Shown piece after piece: positions 1 to 6,122 of a DNA stretch of 8,975 nucleotides (positions within the stretch are counted from its first letter, which is position 1; each line of letters begins with the position of its first letter). Source of the stretch: Opitutaceae bacterium (lineage in GTDB: Bacteria; Verrucomicrobiota; Verrucomicrobiia; Opitutales; Opitutaceae). A program made the position numbers and the translations under genes. Where the stretch lies: assembly GCA_016763045.1 (NCBI GenBank), contig JAESUN010000067.1:1-8975 (forward strand), in the 5' to 3' direction. Under the pieces are notes generated by a model, which worked only from the letters and a program-made list of their open reading frames with translations, was not told the DNA's origin and searched no databases.

Positions 1-539
1 GCATGCACGAACCAAGAATCACTCATGTCCATTCCCGTCCATAAACCAGGTGCTGAAAGCGGAAAGATGGGCGCAGGTAAGTTGGCCGATTCTATCGCCA
101 ACGGTCCAAAAGCACTGTTGGTAAAAAGAGCGGCATAATCAGACCCCATAAAATCATCGTCGAGCAGTAATAACCCAACTTTCCAGGAAAAATTCTTTTC
201 ATCACTCTCATACCCGAATTGAACGCGATTGAGACGAACTCCTTCTGATCGAATCAGATTACTAAAAACAAAAAAGTCGCCAACTTTACTGCCGGACAAA
301 TCATCACCCACATACCATTGTGCATCGATCTGAGCATTCCATCCATTTGAGTTTTCAGAGCGCCAATCCATCCCAAGCTCAGATAACATGCCTGAGCCAG
401 TCCTTCGCTCAAAACCACCATCCAAGATCGTCGCGACTTCACCCGAAACCGATAAATAGGGCTTCACCGAAGCCAACAGGCTCTGAAAGCCCAAAATACC
501 TATCAGCCCGGAGATACATGCTTTCCCTATTAAAGACAT
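1..539 (-). CDS. OprB-family outer-membrane porin, N-terminal part (cut by the left window edge)
   Basis: The minus strand reads open from an ATG at 539 to the window edge, giving 179 residues with no stop. Residues 1-24 form a signal peptide (MSLIGKACISGLIGILGFQS, then LLAS), so the product should be exported. The segments LLLLDDDFMGSDYAALFTNSAFG (given here as LLDDDFMGSD at 125-134 and ALFTNSAFG at 137-145) and NLPAPIFPLSAPGLW at 153-167 match the pattern of OprB carbohydrate-selective porins, 16-strand outer-membrane barrels. The start is fixed by an in-frame stop nine bases further upstream of a short stretch at 540-551. No Shine-Dalgarno sequence is visible. The gene begins 27 bp after the stop of the metal-binding protein on the same strand, so co-transcription is likely. 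OprB proteins are named for sugar uptake; the context here suggests a metal or general diffusion role, which is inference. The C-terminal barrel is not in view. Confidence 0.83.
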   Translation of the reverse strand, partial: MSLIGKACISGLIGILGFQSLLASVKPYLSVSGEVATILDGGFERRTGSGMLSELGMDWRSENSNGWNAQIDAQWYVGDDLSGSKVGDFFVFSNLIRSEGVRLNRVQFGYESDEKNFSWKVGLLLLDDDFMGSDYAALFTNSAFGPLAIESANLPAPIFPLSAPGLWTGMDMSDSWFVH

Positions 540-566
540 CGATAATGTTTTTTAAAAGGGGGAGCC

Positions 567-1484
567 CTACTTCAATGCCTCGACAATAAGCCTTACATTG
601 TTCTTCACCATCCCAATGTACGTGCCCTCATCGTACTCTTCCCCGTCGTAGGAATGGATGACTCCAGGAGTGCCCATCGCGTCTGAAAACAATTCCCCTC
701 CTATTGTAGCACCAGAGTCTTTACTTATCCGTTCAATCGCAGCCGGAGACACACTACTTTCGATGAAAATAGCCGGAACCTTTTTCTCCCTAATAAAATC
801 TACCATTCGAACAATATCCGCCAGACCCGCTTCCGACACAGTCGAAATTCCCTGAACTCCGACAACCTGAAATCCATAGGCTTCACCAAAGTAATTAAAG
901 GCATCATGGCTGGTGATAAGGATTCGGCGCTCCTCCGGAACTTCTGCGGTCTTCAGCAATGCCCATGCATGCAGTGCTTCATAGGAAGCCGCTAACTCTA
1001 CCCCGTTGCGCTGATACTCTGCCGCATTCTCGGGATCCTCTTCCGCTAATGCCTCAACGACTGTTTGGATCCCTTCCGCCCACAACATCGGATGAAACCA
1101 GACATGAGGATCATAGTGTCCCGCAAACTCCGCCGGTTCCAATAAACTCTCACGATCAATATCTTCTGTCACTGCATAGACTTTAATCCCACGGCGGCCC
1201 ATCCGCGTGAAAACATCAGCCAGACGGCCCTCTAGATGCAGACCACTATAAAAGACCACATCTGCATTTTTCAAATTCTTCAAATCCTTCGATGTGGCCT
1301 TATAAAGATGAGGATCCACTCCAGGACCCATAAAACCAATCACTTCGACATTCTCTCCACCGATATCTCGAACCATATCGGCAACCATCGTCGTCGTTGC
1401 CACTGCATTCACTTTTGCAGACATTTGTCCCGCAAACACCGCCACTAGGACAGAAAAAATCACCGTTTGAATCGTTTTTCTCAT
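567..1484 (-). CDS. Zinc/manganese ABC transporter solute-binding protein (TroA/ZnuA family)
   Basis: This 305-residue protein is a cluster A-I metal-binding lipoprotein-like/periplasmic protein that should deliver a divalent metal to an inner-membrane ABC permease. I chose ATG at 1484 because it is directly followed by a signal peptide (MRKTIQTVIFSVLVAVFAG); an open frame extends upstream to 1544 but would bury the signal. There is no lipobox cysteine. The four expected metal ligands are visible: H59 in GVDPHLYK, H127 in DPHVWFHP, H193 in TSHDAFNYF and D268 in ELFSDAMG. A histidine at the third position is typical of TroA/ZnuA zinc-type proteins, whereas the manganese binders PsaA/MntC usually have glutamate there. 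The His-rich loop of ZnuA is nearly absent (only GHYDPH). The substrate is therefore probably zinc, with manganese or iron possible. It is followed by an OprB porin 27 bp downstream; no ATPase or permease gene is in the window. A palindrome lies 54-77 bases upstream of the start. Confidence 0.93.
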   Translation of the reverse strand: MRKTIQTVIFSVLVAVFAGQMSAKVNAVATTTMVADMVRDIGGENVEVIGFMGPGVDPHLYKATSKDLKNLKNADVVFYSGLHLEGRLADVFTRMGRRGIKVYAVTEDIDRESLLEPAEFAGHYDPHVWFHPMLWAEGIQTVVEALAEEDPENAAEYQRNGVELAASYEALHAWALLKTAEVPEERRILITSHDAFNYFGEAYGFQVVGVQGISTVSEAGLADIVRMVDFIREKKVPAIFIESSVSPAAIERISKDSGATIGGELFSDAMGTPGVIHSYDGEEYDEGTYIGMVKNNVRLIVEALK

Positions 1485-1537
1485 AAATATGGGTCTCTTT
1501 TCTCCAGTGAAAACAGAAACGTCAAGCCTATTTTGAC

Positions 1538-1561
1538 TAATCAAAGTATATTATTTGACTA
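1538..1561. promoter_or_regulatory. Imperfect 24-bp palindrome, candidate metalloregulator operator
   Basis: On the plus strand the arms are TAATCAAA (1538-1545) and TTTGACTA (1554-1561); 9 of 12 base pairs of the dyad match. A third copy of the half-site, TTTGACTA, lies at 1532-1539, overlapping the left arm and making an exact 8-bp direct repeat 22 bp apart. On the minus strand the motif contains TATACT (1550-1545), a fair -10 hexamer that would place the transcript start near 1538, about 54 bases before the metal-binding protein start; no good -35 is visible. The position and AT-rich dyad fit a repressor such as Zur, Fur or MntR covering the promoter, but it does not match closely any consensus I know. 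Confidence 0.45.
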
Positions 1562-1626
1562 TAAAAAGAGACTATTCTCCCTAGCGTAACAACTCATCCC
1601 CAAAGGCACCTGCAGGCTATAGTGGT

Positions 1627-1644
1627 AGAAATAATATTGTTTCT
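1627..1644. repeat. 18-bp near-perfect palindrome upstream of the metal-binding protein gene
   Basis: AGAAATAATATTGTTTCT is an inverted repeat in which 16 of 18 positions fit a perfect palindrome. It lies about 145 bp upstream of the metal-binding protein start. It could be a second operator (GAAAT...TTTC is vaguely Zur-like) or simply an AT-rich coincidence. Confidence 0.25.
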
Positions 1645-1779
1645 GTTTTTCAGAAGCGTTTTTCTAAAAAACCATTGATCTCCGGTTAGCTGAAAAGCGA
1701 CACACAGGAAAGGTAGGGCAGCAATTATTGATCCCCAGGACACATCATCCCCAAAATACAACCCAACCCAAGGATCATT

Positions 1780-1803
1780 TTAGGCCTTCATAAGAAGGCC
1801 TAA
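1780..1803. repeat. Perfect 10-bp hairpin (TTAGGCCTTC / GAAGGCCTAA, 4-base loop)
   Basis: The two arms are exact reverse complements around the loop ATAA, giving a strong stem on either strand. It lies about 280 bp beyond the stop of the SulP gene and about 300 bp before the metal-binding protein start, both on the minus strand. Neither side has a run of T, so it is not a standard intrinsic terminator. It may still end or stabilise a transcript. Confidence 0.55.
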
Positions 1804-2043
1804 GCAATATCAGTGTGAATGAAATGAGCACTCAGCCCCAACCATACCAAGTCAACAAATCAAGGATGGATAAGATTGTTATGCCAAGGAAGCGGTCTGC
1901 CATAGACCGGACGCAGTCATTCAATCGCAGCTTTCAAGTGCCGATTACTTGCCGGATGGCTTCGATTTACAAGGACCGCTCAATCGGCGTTTCGCCCTCT
2001 TTAAAAGCCGAAAAACAGCGACTTTATCATGCCCTCCATCTCT

Positions 2044-2067
2044 CAACTCATAACACGCAATGAGTTG
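2044..2067 (-). terminator. Hairpin just after the SulP gene, possible terminator without a U-tract
   Basis: CAACTCAT and ATGAGTTG form an 8-bp perfect stem with an 8-base loop, starting 16 bases past the SulP stop codon. The minus-strand sequence after the stem is AGAGATGG, with no U run. The position fits a transcript end, but the missing U-tract makes intrinsic termination uncertain. Confidence 0.35.
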
Positions 2068-2083
2068 ACAAATTGAAGGCACC

Positions 2084-3664
2084 TTACTCTCCGCTCCGGC
2101 CCTTACCGAAGTTTGCGACTTGATAATGAGGATCTTCTACCAGATTGACCTCGATGATACTCGCTGCATTTTGGAGCAGTTTTCGACACTCTGGGCTCAA
2201 GTGGCGGAGATGCAGCTTCTTCCCCGCTTTGGCATAGCGTTCTGTCAGCGTTTTGATCGCTTCGAGACCCGAATGATCCCAGACCCGCGAGTGGATGAAG
2301 TCGACAATGACGTCATCGGGATCTTCGCTTGGATTGAAGATATCCTGAAAATGGGAGGTTGAGCCAAAGAAGAGAGGCCCATGTAAATCGTATTCTTTAC
2401 TCCCGCTTCCCGTATTTTTGACTTCAATTCGGATTTGGCGGGCATTTTCCCAAGCAAAAACGAGAGCAGCGATAATCACGCCAAAGAAAACAGCAAGAGC
2501 AAGATTGTCTGTCGCCACCGTGACAGCAGAAACCACAATGATAACAAACGCATCTGATTTGGGGATTTTCGAAATAATGCGAAAGCTTGACCACTCAAAA
2601 GTTCCGATCACAACCATGAACATAACCCCCGTAAGGGCAGCAATGGGGATCTGTTCAATCAGCGCAGAAGCAAACAGAATAAAGAACAATAAAGAGAGTG
2701 CAGCCGCAATTCCCGAGAGCCGACCACGGCCTCCAGAGCGAATATTAATCATACTCTGGCCGATCATAGCGCACCCACCCATGGCTCCGAAAAATCCACA
2801 TGTCAGATTAGCCACTCCCTGGCCCACACATTCACGATTTCCCTTACCCCGTGTTTCGGTTATTTCATCGATGAGGTTCATCGTCATCAACGACTCAATC
2901 AAGCCGATTGCCGCCAAAATGAAGGCCGTCGGGAGAACAATCAGCAAGGTTTCGAAGGTAAAAGGGACTTGAGGAAGATGAAACGAAGGCAAAGACCCCT
3001 TAATGGAAGCGAGGTCGCCGACAGTGGGAGTTGGGATATTAAACCCGATAACGACAAAAGAAATGACAATAATCGCCGCAAGAGTAGAAGGAACAACCTT
3101 CGTTAAACGTGGGAGGAAATGGATGATAATCATGGTGAGGACCGCAAGACCTAGAGTAATCCAAAGCATACTACCACTCATCCAAACCTTTTCTCCCACC
3201 TCATTCGCCACTTTAAAGGCACTGAACTGAGAGAGTAAAATAACAATAGCCAATCCATTCACAAATCCCAGCATGACCGAATGCGGGATTAAACGAATAA
3301 AGCGCCCCAGCTTGAAAACTCCCGCCGCAATCTGAATAATCCCCGTCACAACAACAGTCGCGAATAGATACTCGATGCCGTAAGCACCCACTAAGGTGAC
3401 CATTGCAACTGCCATAGCTCCGGTAGCACCCGAGATCATCCCAGGACGCCCCCCCGCAACAGCAGCGATAAGCCCAACAATGAAGGCAGCATAGAGGCCA
3501 ACCAACGGGCTAACTCCAGCGACAAAGGAAAAGGCGATTGCTTCTGGAACGAGCGCCAGGGCAACAGTAAGGCCGGAGAGAAGGTCGTCTTTGGCGTTGC
3601 CAGTACGCTTAATGATTAGGTCAAACATGAGATCGATTACGTTGTTCGAATTTTCGAAAGCCAA
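2084..3664 (-). CDS. SulP-family anion transporter with C-terminal STAS domain
   Basis: This 526-residue inner-membrane protein has about a dozen hydrophobic segments between residues 28 and 405, then a cytoplasmic STAS domain at about 425-505. The SulP hallmarks are GLTVALALVPEAIAFSFVAG (31-50), the GLYAAF...GGRPGMISGATGA region (56-83), and the ESLMTMNLIDE...GQGVANLTCGFFGAMGGCAM region near 257-300. The STAS loop reads DHSGLEAI (463-470), keeping the DxSG motif whose serine is phosphorylated in anti-sigma-antagonist relatives. Family members carry sulfate, bicarbonate or other anions, often with sodium or protons; the substrate cannot be told here. No carbonic anhydrase or sulfate-assimilation gene is adjacent. 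The first start in the frame is TTG at 3664, and there is no ATG or GTG between it and the upstream stop; ATG at 3628 (residue 13) is the alternative and neither has a good ribosome binding site. A short leader ORF ends 23 bases before the TTG. Confidence 0.94.
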   Translation of the reverse strand: MAFENSNNVIDLMFDLIIKRTGNAKDDLLSGLTVALALVPEAIAFSFVAGVSPLVGLYAAFIVGLIAAVAGGRPGMISGATGAMAVAMVTLVGAYGIEYLFATVVVTGIIQIAAGVFKLGRFIRLIPHSVMLGFVNGLAIVILLSQFSAFKVANEVGEKVWMSGSMLWITLGLAVLTMIIIHFLPRLTKVVPSTLAAIIVISFVVIGFNIPTPTVGDLASIKGSLPSFHLPQVPFTFETLLIVLPTAFILAAIGLIESLMTMNLIDEITETRGKGNRECVGQGVANLTCGFFGAMGGCAMIGQSMINIRSGGRGRLSGIAAALSLLFFILFASALIEQIPIAALTGVMFMVVIGTFEWSSFRIISKIPKSDAFVIIVVSAVTVATDNLALAVFFGVIIAALVFAWENARQIRIEVKNTGSGSKEYDLHGPLFFGSTSHFQDIFNPSEDPDDVIVDFIHSRVWDHSGLEAIKTLTERYAKAGKKLHLRHLSPECRKLLQNAASIIEVNLVEDPHYQVANFGKGRSGE

Positions 3665-4103
3665 AAAGCACTGCGTGAGATCCCCTTTTAGGAGAGGCCA
3701 TTCGCAGTATCCTCATTCAACTCATTGAAAAAGCGGAGGAGACTGAAGATATGGGCCAAATTTTCAAGGGGAAAGTAAAGGGTGCTTCTCGCTTTCATTA
3801 AGCTCAGCCCAGCATCCAAGGGAATCCTCATCGTCAGGCGCCTATTTCAGGCACAATACCACCCGGCCGTGGGAGCTTACTAATGAGATAAGTAAGTTCC
3901 GCACCCGCTAAAAAACTCAAGCCCAAATACCTCTTCTACTCCATGGTTTTCTTCTTCTTGAGAATCAATAAGTTGCGTTATTACAGTCAATCTAGAAGAG
4001 CCCTCTAGCCCGCAGAAAGTCACCTAAAAACTCCTCTAAACCCACGGCAAAATACAATCGTATACAAGATCATCCTTCGCATAAAATTATAAAAACAATA
4101 CTC
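3665..4103. other. 439-bp divergent intergenic region (SulP and pilin-like promoters)
   Basis: The SulP gene reads left and the pilin-like gene reads right, so both promoters should lie here. Apart from the possible leader ORF, I see an imperfect inverted repeat at 3876-3896 (CTTACT/AGTAAG with a 9-base loop) and an AT-rich stretch at 4081-4096 (ATAAAATTATAAAAAC) directly before the pilin-like start. No convincing paired -35/-10 could be assigned by eye. Confidence 0.4.
3688..3831 (-). CDS. Possible 47-residue leader ORF upstream of the SulP gene
   Basis: On the minus strand an ATG at 3831 opens a 47-codon frame ending in TAA at 3688-3690, 23 bases before the TTG start of the SulP gene. AGGCG lies eight bases before the ATG, a weak ribosome binding site; a second in-frame ATG is at 3798. 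The C-terminal half (LYFPLENLAHIFSLLRFFNE, residues 19-38) could form an amphipathic helix. I recognise no family. A real small protein, a regulatory leader peptide and a chance frame are all possible; chance is the most economical. Confidence 0.22.
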   Translation of the reverse strand: MRIPLDAGLSLMKARSTLYFPLENLAHIFSLLRFFNELNEDTANGLS

Positions 4104-4778
4104 ATGAAACCCCCAACTCCATCCCTCCGACACAAATCTGCATTCAGTTTGATCGAAATGATCGGTGTTCTAACCCTCATCGCGATCCTTGCAGCTGTTG
4201 TCTTGCCAAAAGTCTTTTCGGCTATCACTTCCGCTCGTGTTACCAATACAATCCTTGCCGTTAATACCGTGAATACAGGCATCACCGAATTTGCCGCAAA
4301 ATACGGAACCATCCCTCAGGCTACTGGGAACGCTCGTATAGATGATTTACTCATCGCCTCAACCTTCATGGATGAACGTTTCACTTCAAAAATAGGTGCA
4401 CAAACAGATCCAACAGCAAACAGAGGTGCCACCTGGAGCTTAACAGCTGGAGTATGGATTCCTAGTGGTGGATCAGCTCAGAGCACAGCTGCACGAATAC
4501 ACTCCAATACATCTAATACTTCCAATCCCTCAACTGCCGGAGGCCGGAATTTCCGACTCGATGGAAGAACAAACCTCCCGACTGATTCACGTGTTGTTTA
4601 CGCCCTGATTTACAATGTTCCTGCAAAGGAAGCACAAGACATGAGTATCCGCTTGGATGGTGATGGCAGATCCGCAGCCAACGTCACAAGTGCTGATAAC
4701 GAAGGAAAAGTTGTTTATAATACTCCGAATAGAAACTCGGGCCTGACAAACGTCTACGTCTACGTTATTCACCAATAA
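4104..4778 (+). CDS. Type IV pilin / type II secretion pseudopilin-like protein
   Basis: This 224-residue protein has a class III (prepilin) signal: a short basic leader of 13 residues (MKPPTPSLRHKSA), then FSLIEMIGVLTLIAILAAVV, the hydrophobic helix that anchors the subunit and packs in the pilus core. The key glutamate is E18, position +5 of the mature protein. The residue before the predicted cut is alanine (A13) rather than the usual glycine, which prepilin peptidases generally tolerate less well. The globular part has no cysteine pair; it holds a Ser/Thr/Asn-rich loop at about 121-147 and a conserved-looking end, GLTNVYVYVIHQ. It probably belongs to a Verrucomicrobia-type pseudopilin group. 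It stands alone apart from a following MshEN-like ORF 22 bp downstream; no peptidase, full ATPase or platform gene is present. No Shine-Dalgarno sequence precedes the ATG. Confidence 0.85.
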   Translation: MKPPTPSLRHKSAFSLIEMIGVLTLIAILAAVVLPKVFSAITSARVTNTILAVNTVNTGITEFAAKYGTIPQATGNARIDDLLIASTFMDERFTSKIGAQTDPTANRGATWSLTAGVWIPSGGSAQSTAARIHSNTSNTSNPSTAGGRNFRLDGRTNLPTDSRVVYALIYNVPAKEAQDMSIRLDGDGRSAANVTSADNEGKVVYNTPNRNSGLTNVYVYVIHQ

Positions 4779-4800
4779 GACACCTCTTCCAAAAATTTAA

Positions 4801-5079
4801 AACTCTATCGTTTTAACCCAAAACCAGCTGAAACTCGCTCTACGCGAACAAAAGCGTTCGGGTAAGTTGATTGGTGCCACCCTAAAGGACCTAGGGCTTG
4901 TCAGAGAACAGGATATCTCTTCCTTCCTCGCACAAGACGCACAGACAGACACTATCGGTCTAAGTACAAAAAGTATCGCCCCTGAACCTCCTGTCACTAC
5001 TTCCCTCCGAATTTACAAAAGAGGCCAGGAATTCGACCTAGAGCTACTCGTCACCTTTCTTGCAAATCTTCCTGAGTAA
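4801..5079 (+). CDS. MshEN-like (GspE/PilB N-terminal domain) ORF without a canonical start; possible gene remnant
   Basis: The frame from 4801 to the TAA at 5077-5079 gives 92 residues. Its first half reads LTQNQLKLALREQKRSGKLI followed by GATLKDLGLVREQDISSFLA, the helical pattern of the N-terminal domain of type II secretion/type IV pilus ATPases, which in some members binds cyclic di-GMP. The ATPase itself (Walker motifs, Cys zinc motif) is absent. A stop (TAA, 4798-4800) sits immediately before the frame, and the first ATG/GTG/TTG is TTG at 4867, which would remove the first helix. So either translation starts at a rare codon (for example ATC at 4807 or CTG at 4828), or from TTG as a 70-residue protein, or this is a decayed gene. 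It begins 22 bp after the pilin-like gene, a fitting neighbour, and may be co-transcribed with it. The second half (from about residue 50) shows no domain I recognise. Confidence 0.5.
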   Translation, partial: NSIVLTQNQLKLALREQKRSGKLIGATLKDLGLVREQDISSFLAQDAQTDTIGLSTKSIAPEPPVTTSLRIYKRGQEFDLELLVTFLANLPE

Positions 5080-5089
5080 CAAGCCAAGT

Positions 5090-5503
5090 TCACGGAAGCG
5101 CAGGACGATTATTCTCCAGCTTGACCACGGAAATTGGTAACGAAGCTTCGTGCCGATTATCAATCGCTAGATCCAGCGAATATTCATCAAATTGTTCAAA
5201 CTTCAGCTGCTGAAGATTCAAGACGAGATTGATCGCAACGGAATCTCGATGAGAGGGGACCTTTACATCCACATTTGCATCCATCCCCGGCACCACCAAT
5301 CGCCCATCCTGATCAATCAAATTCAATTTGATATGATGTTTGCCTTCTTCCACCTTTGATAAGCGTAACCTCAAGGCAATCGCACAATGAGCCTGAACAA
5401 CCGGAACTTTTGGTGCAAAAATCCCATCAAAGGCTCCAAGAATATTAAGCTTCCCCCCATAATCAGTAGCGGCATCACAAAGCGCAAAAATTTCTATTTT
5501 CAT
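5090..5503 (-). CDS. Small conserved protein, DUF6941-like
   Basis: This 137-residue protein begins MKIEIFALCDAATDYGGKLN and continues ILGAFDGIFAP, a start I associate with the DUF6941 group of uncharacterised bacterial proteins. It has no signal peptide and no membrane segment, so it is probably cytoplasmic. Alternating hydrophobic residues (HCAIALRLRLSKVEEGKHHI, 39-58; DSVAINLVLNLQQLKF, 87-102) suggest a beta-sandwich. No catalytic motif is visible and its function is unknown. It converges with the MshEN-like ORF, the two stops being 10 bp apart, and is divergent from moaC across 145 bp. No Shine-Dalgarno sequence is seen; a six-codon frame (ATG at 5524) ends in TAATG overlapping its start, which could couple translation but may be chance. 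Confidence 0.75.
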   Translation of the reverse strand: MKIEIFALCDAATDYGGKLNILGAFDGIFAPKVPVVQAHCAIALRLRLSKVEEGKHHIKLNLIDQDGRLVVPGMDANVDVKVPSHRDSVAINLVLNLQQLKFEQFDEYSLDLAIDNRHEASLPISVVKLENNRPALP

Positions 5504-5648
5504 TAGACGTCAATGTTCTGCATTTTGAGAACAACCCCCAGCATGCCTTTATCCCCGGACAATCGTCAATCTTAAGAGCTCCTGTCTTCTTTTGAGAGAT
5601 GCTACTTTCTCCGTGCTCTTTTTTTAAAACTCGGTCATTAAGAGAACC

Positions 5649-6122
5649 ATGCTCTCGCATCTTAACAAAGAGAATCAGCCAACCATGGTCAATGTAGGTA
5701 AAAAAGCGATTACCCGGCGAATGGCTCGGGCCCAGGCGATCGTTCAGCTTTCTCCAGAAATAACGGCAGAATTTGACGGAGCCGAACTGCAAAGCAAAAA
5801 AGGCCCCGTTTTTCAAACAGCCATCCTTGCCGGGATATGCGCTGCCAAAAAAACGAGTGACCTCATCCCTCTTTGCCACCCCCTTCCGTTGGACGATTGT
5901 CAGGTCAGCTTGAAGCTGGATTCGAAGACCCATCAGGTAACCATCGAAGCAGTTGCATCTGTCGAAGCCAAGACTGGCATCGAAATGGAAGCCCTGACCG
6001 CAGTCTCTGTTGCCGCCTTAACCCTCTATGACATGTGCAAAGCTCTTTCTCATCGAATACAAATTCTCAACATCCGTCTTTTGGAAAAAACTGGTGGGAA
6101 AAAGGACTATCTCGCAGATTGA
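5649..6122 (+). CDS. moaC: MoaC, cyclic pyranopterin monophosphate synthase
   Basis: MoaC converts the 3',8-cyclo-GTP product of MoaA into cyclic pyranopterin monophosphate, the first stable intermediate of molybdenum cofactor synthesis, in the cytoplasm. At 157 residues it is full length. Motifs in order: MVNVGKKAITRRMA (13-26), KKGPVFQTAILAGICAAKKT (50-69), SDLIPLCHPLPL (70-81), KTGIEMEALTAVSVAALTLY (108-127) and DMCKAL, then RLLEKTGGK. The expected active-site residues K51, H77, E112/E114, D128, K131 and K147 are all present, at positions equal to the E. coli numbering as I remember it. The ATG at 5649 is preceded by AAGAGAA, a fair ribosome binding site, and gives the normal N-terminal extension; an internal ATG at residue 13 is too late. 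It is the first gene of a four-gene operon; its TGA overlaps the mobA start. Confidence 0.97.
   Translation: MLSHLNKENQPTMVNVGKKAITRRMARAQAIVQLSPEITAEFDGAELQSKKGPVFQTAILAGICAAKKTSDLIPLCHPLPLDDCQVSLKLDSKTHQVTIEAVASVEAKTGIEMEALTAVSVAALTLYDMCKALSHRIQILNIRLLEKTGGKKDYLAD

Larger units (their letters stand above)
1485..2083. other. 599-bp gap between two minus-strand genes; no convincing gene
   Basis: This stretch separates the start of the metal-binding protein from the stop of the SulP transporter. Its left part holds the promoter region and palindromes of the metal-binding protein. Its right part holds inverted repeats at 1780-1803, 1893-1909 (CGGTCT/AGACCG, 5-base loop) and 2044-2067. An 82-codon frame at 1815-2063 has no recognisable domain, no ribosome binding site and an unusual basic composition, so I do not call it a gene. 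I recognise no insertion sequence ends, tRNA or known riboswitch. Confidence 0.5.

Noticed and set aside
1485..1544. 20-residue upstream extension of the metal-binding protein
   Set aside because: It would place a charged segment before a clear signal peptide and would run into the candidate operator region.
1780..1803. Hairpin as a classical intrinsic terminator
   Set aside because: Perfect stem, but no T run on either strand.
1815..2063. 82-codon plus-strand frame in the gap before the SulP gene
   Set aside because: GTG start, no ribosome binding site, no recognisable domain, odd basic composition, and it spans inverted repeats; most likely chance.
2418..2972. 184-codon plus-strand frame
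   Set aside because: It lies entirely antisense within the SulP gene, whose protein is clearly real.
5475..5933. 152-codon minus-strand frame
   Set aside because: It is antisense to the start of moaC and overlaps the DUF6941-like gene; no domain seen.
6035..6118. Upstream ATG extension of MobA
   Set aside because: It would overlap moaC by 88 bp and add residues not found in the family; TTG at 6119 overlapping the moaC stop is more natural.
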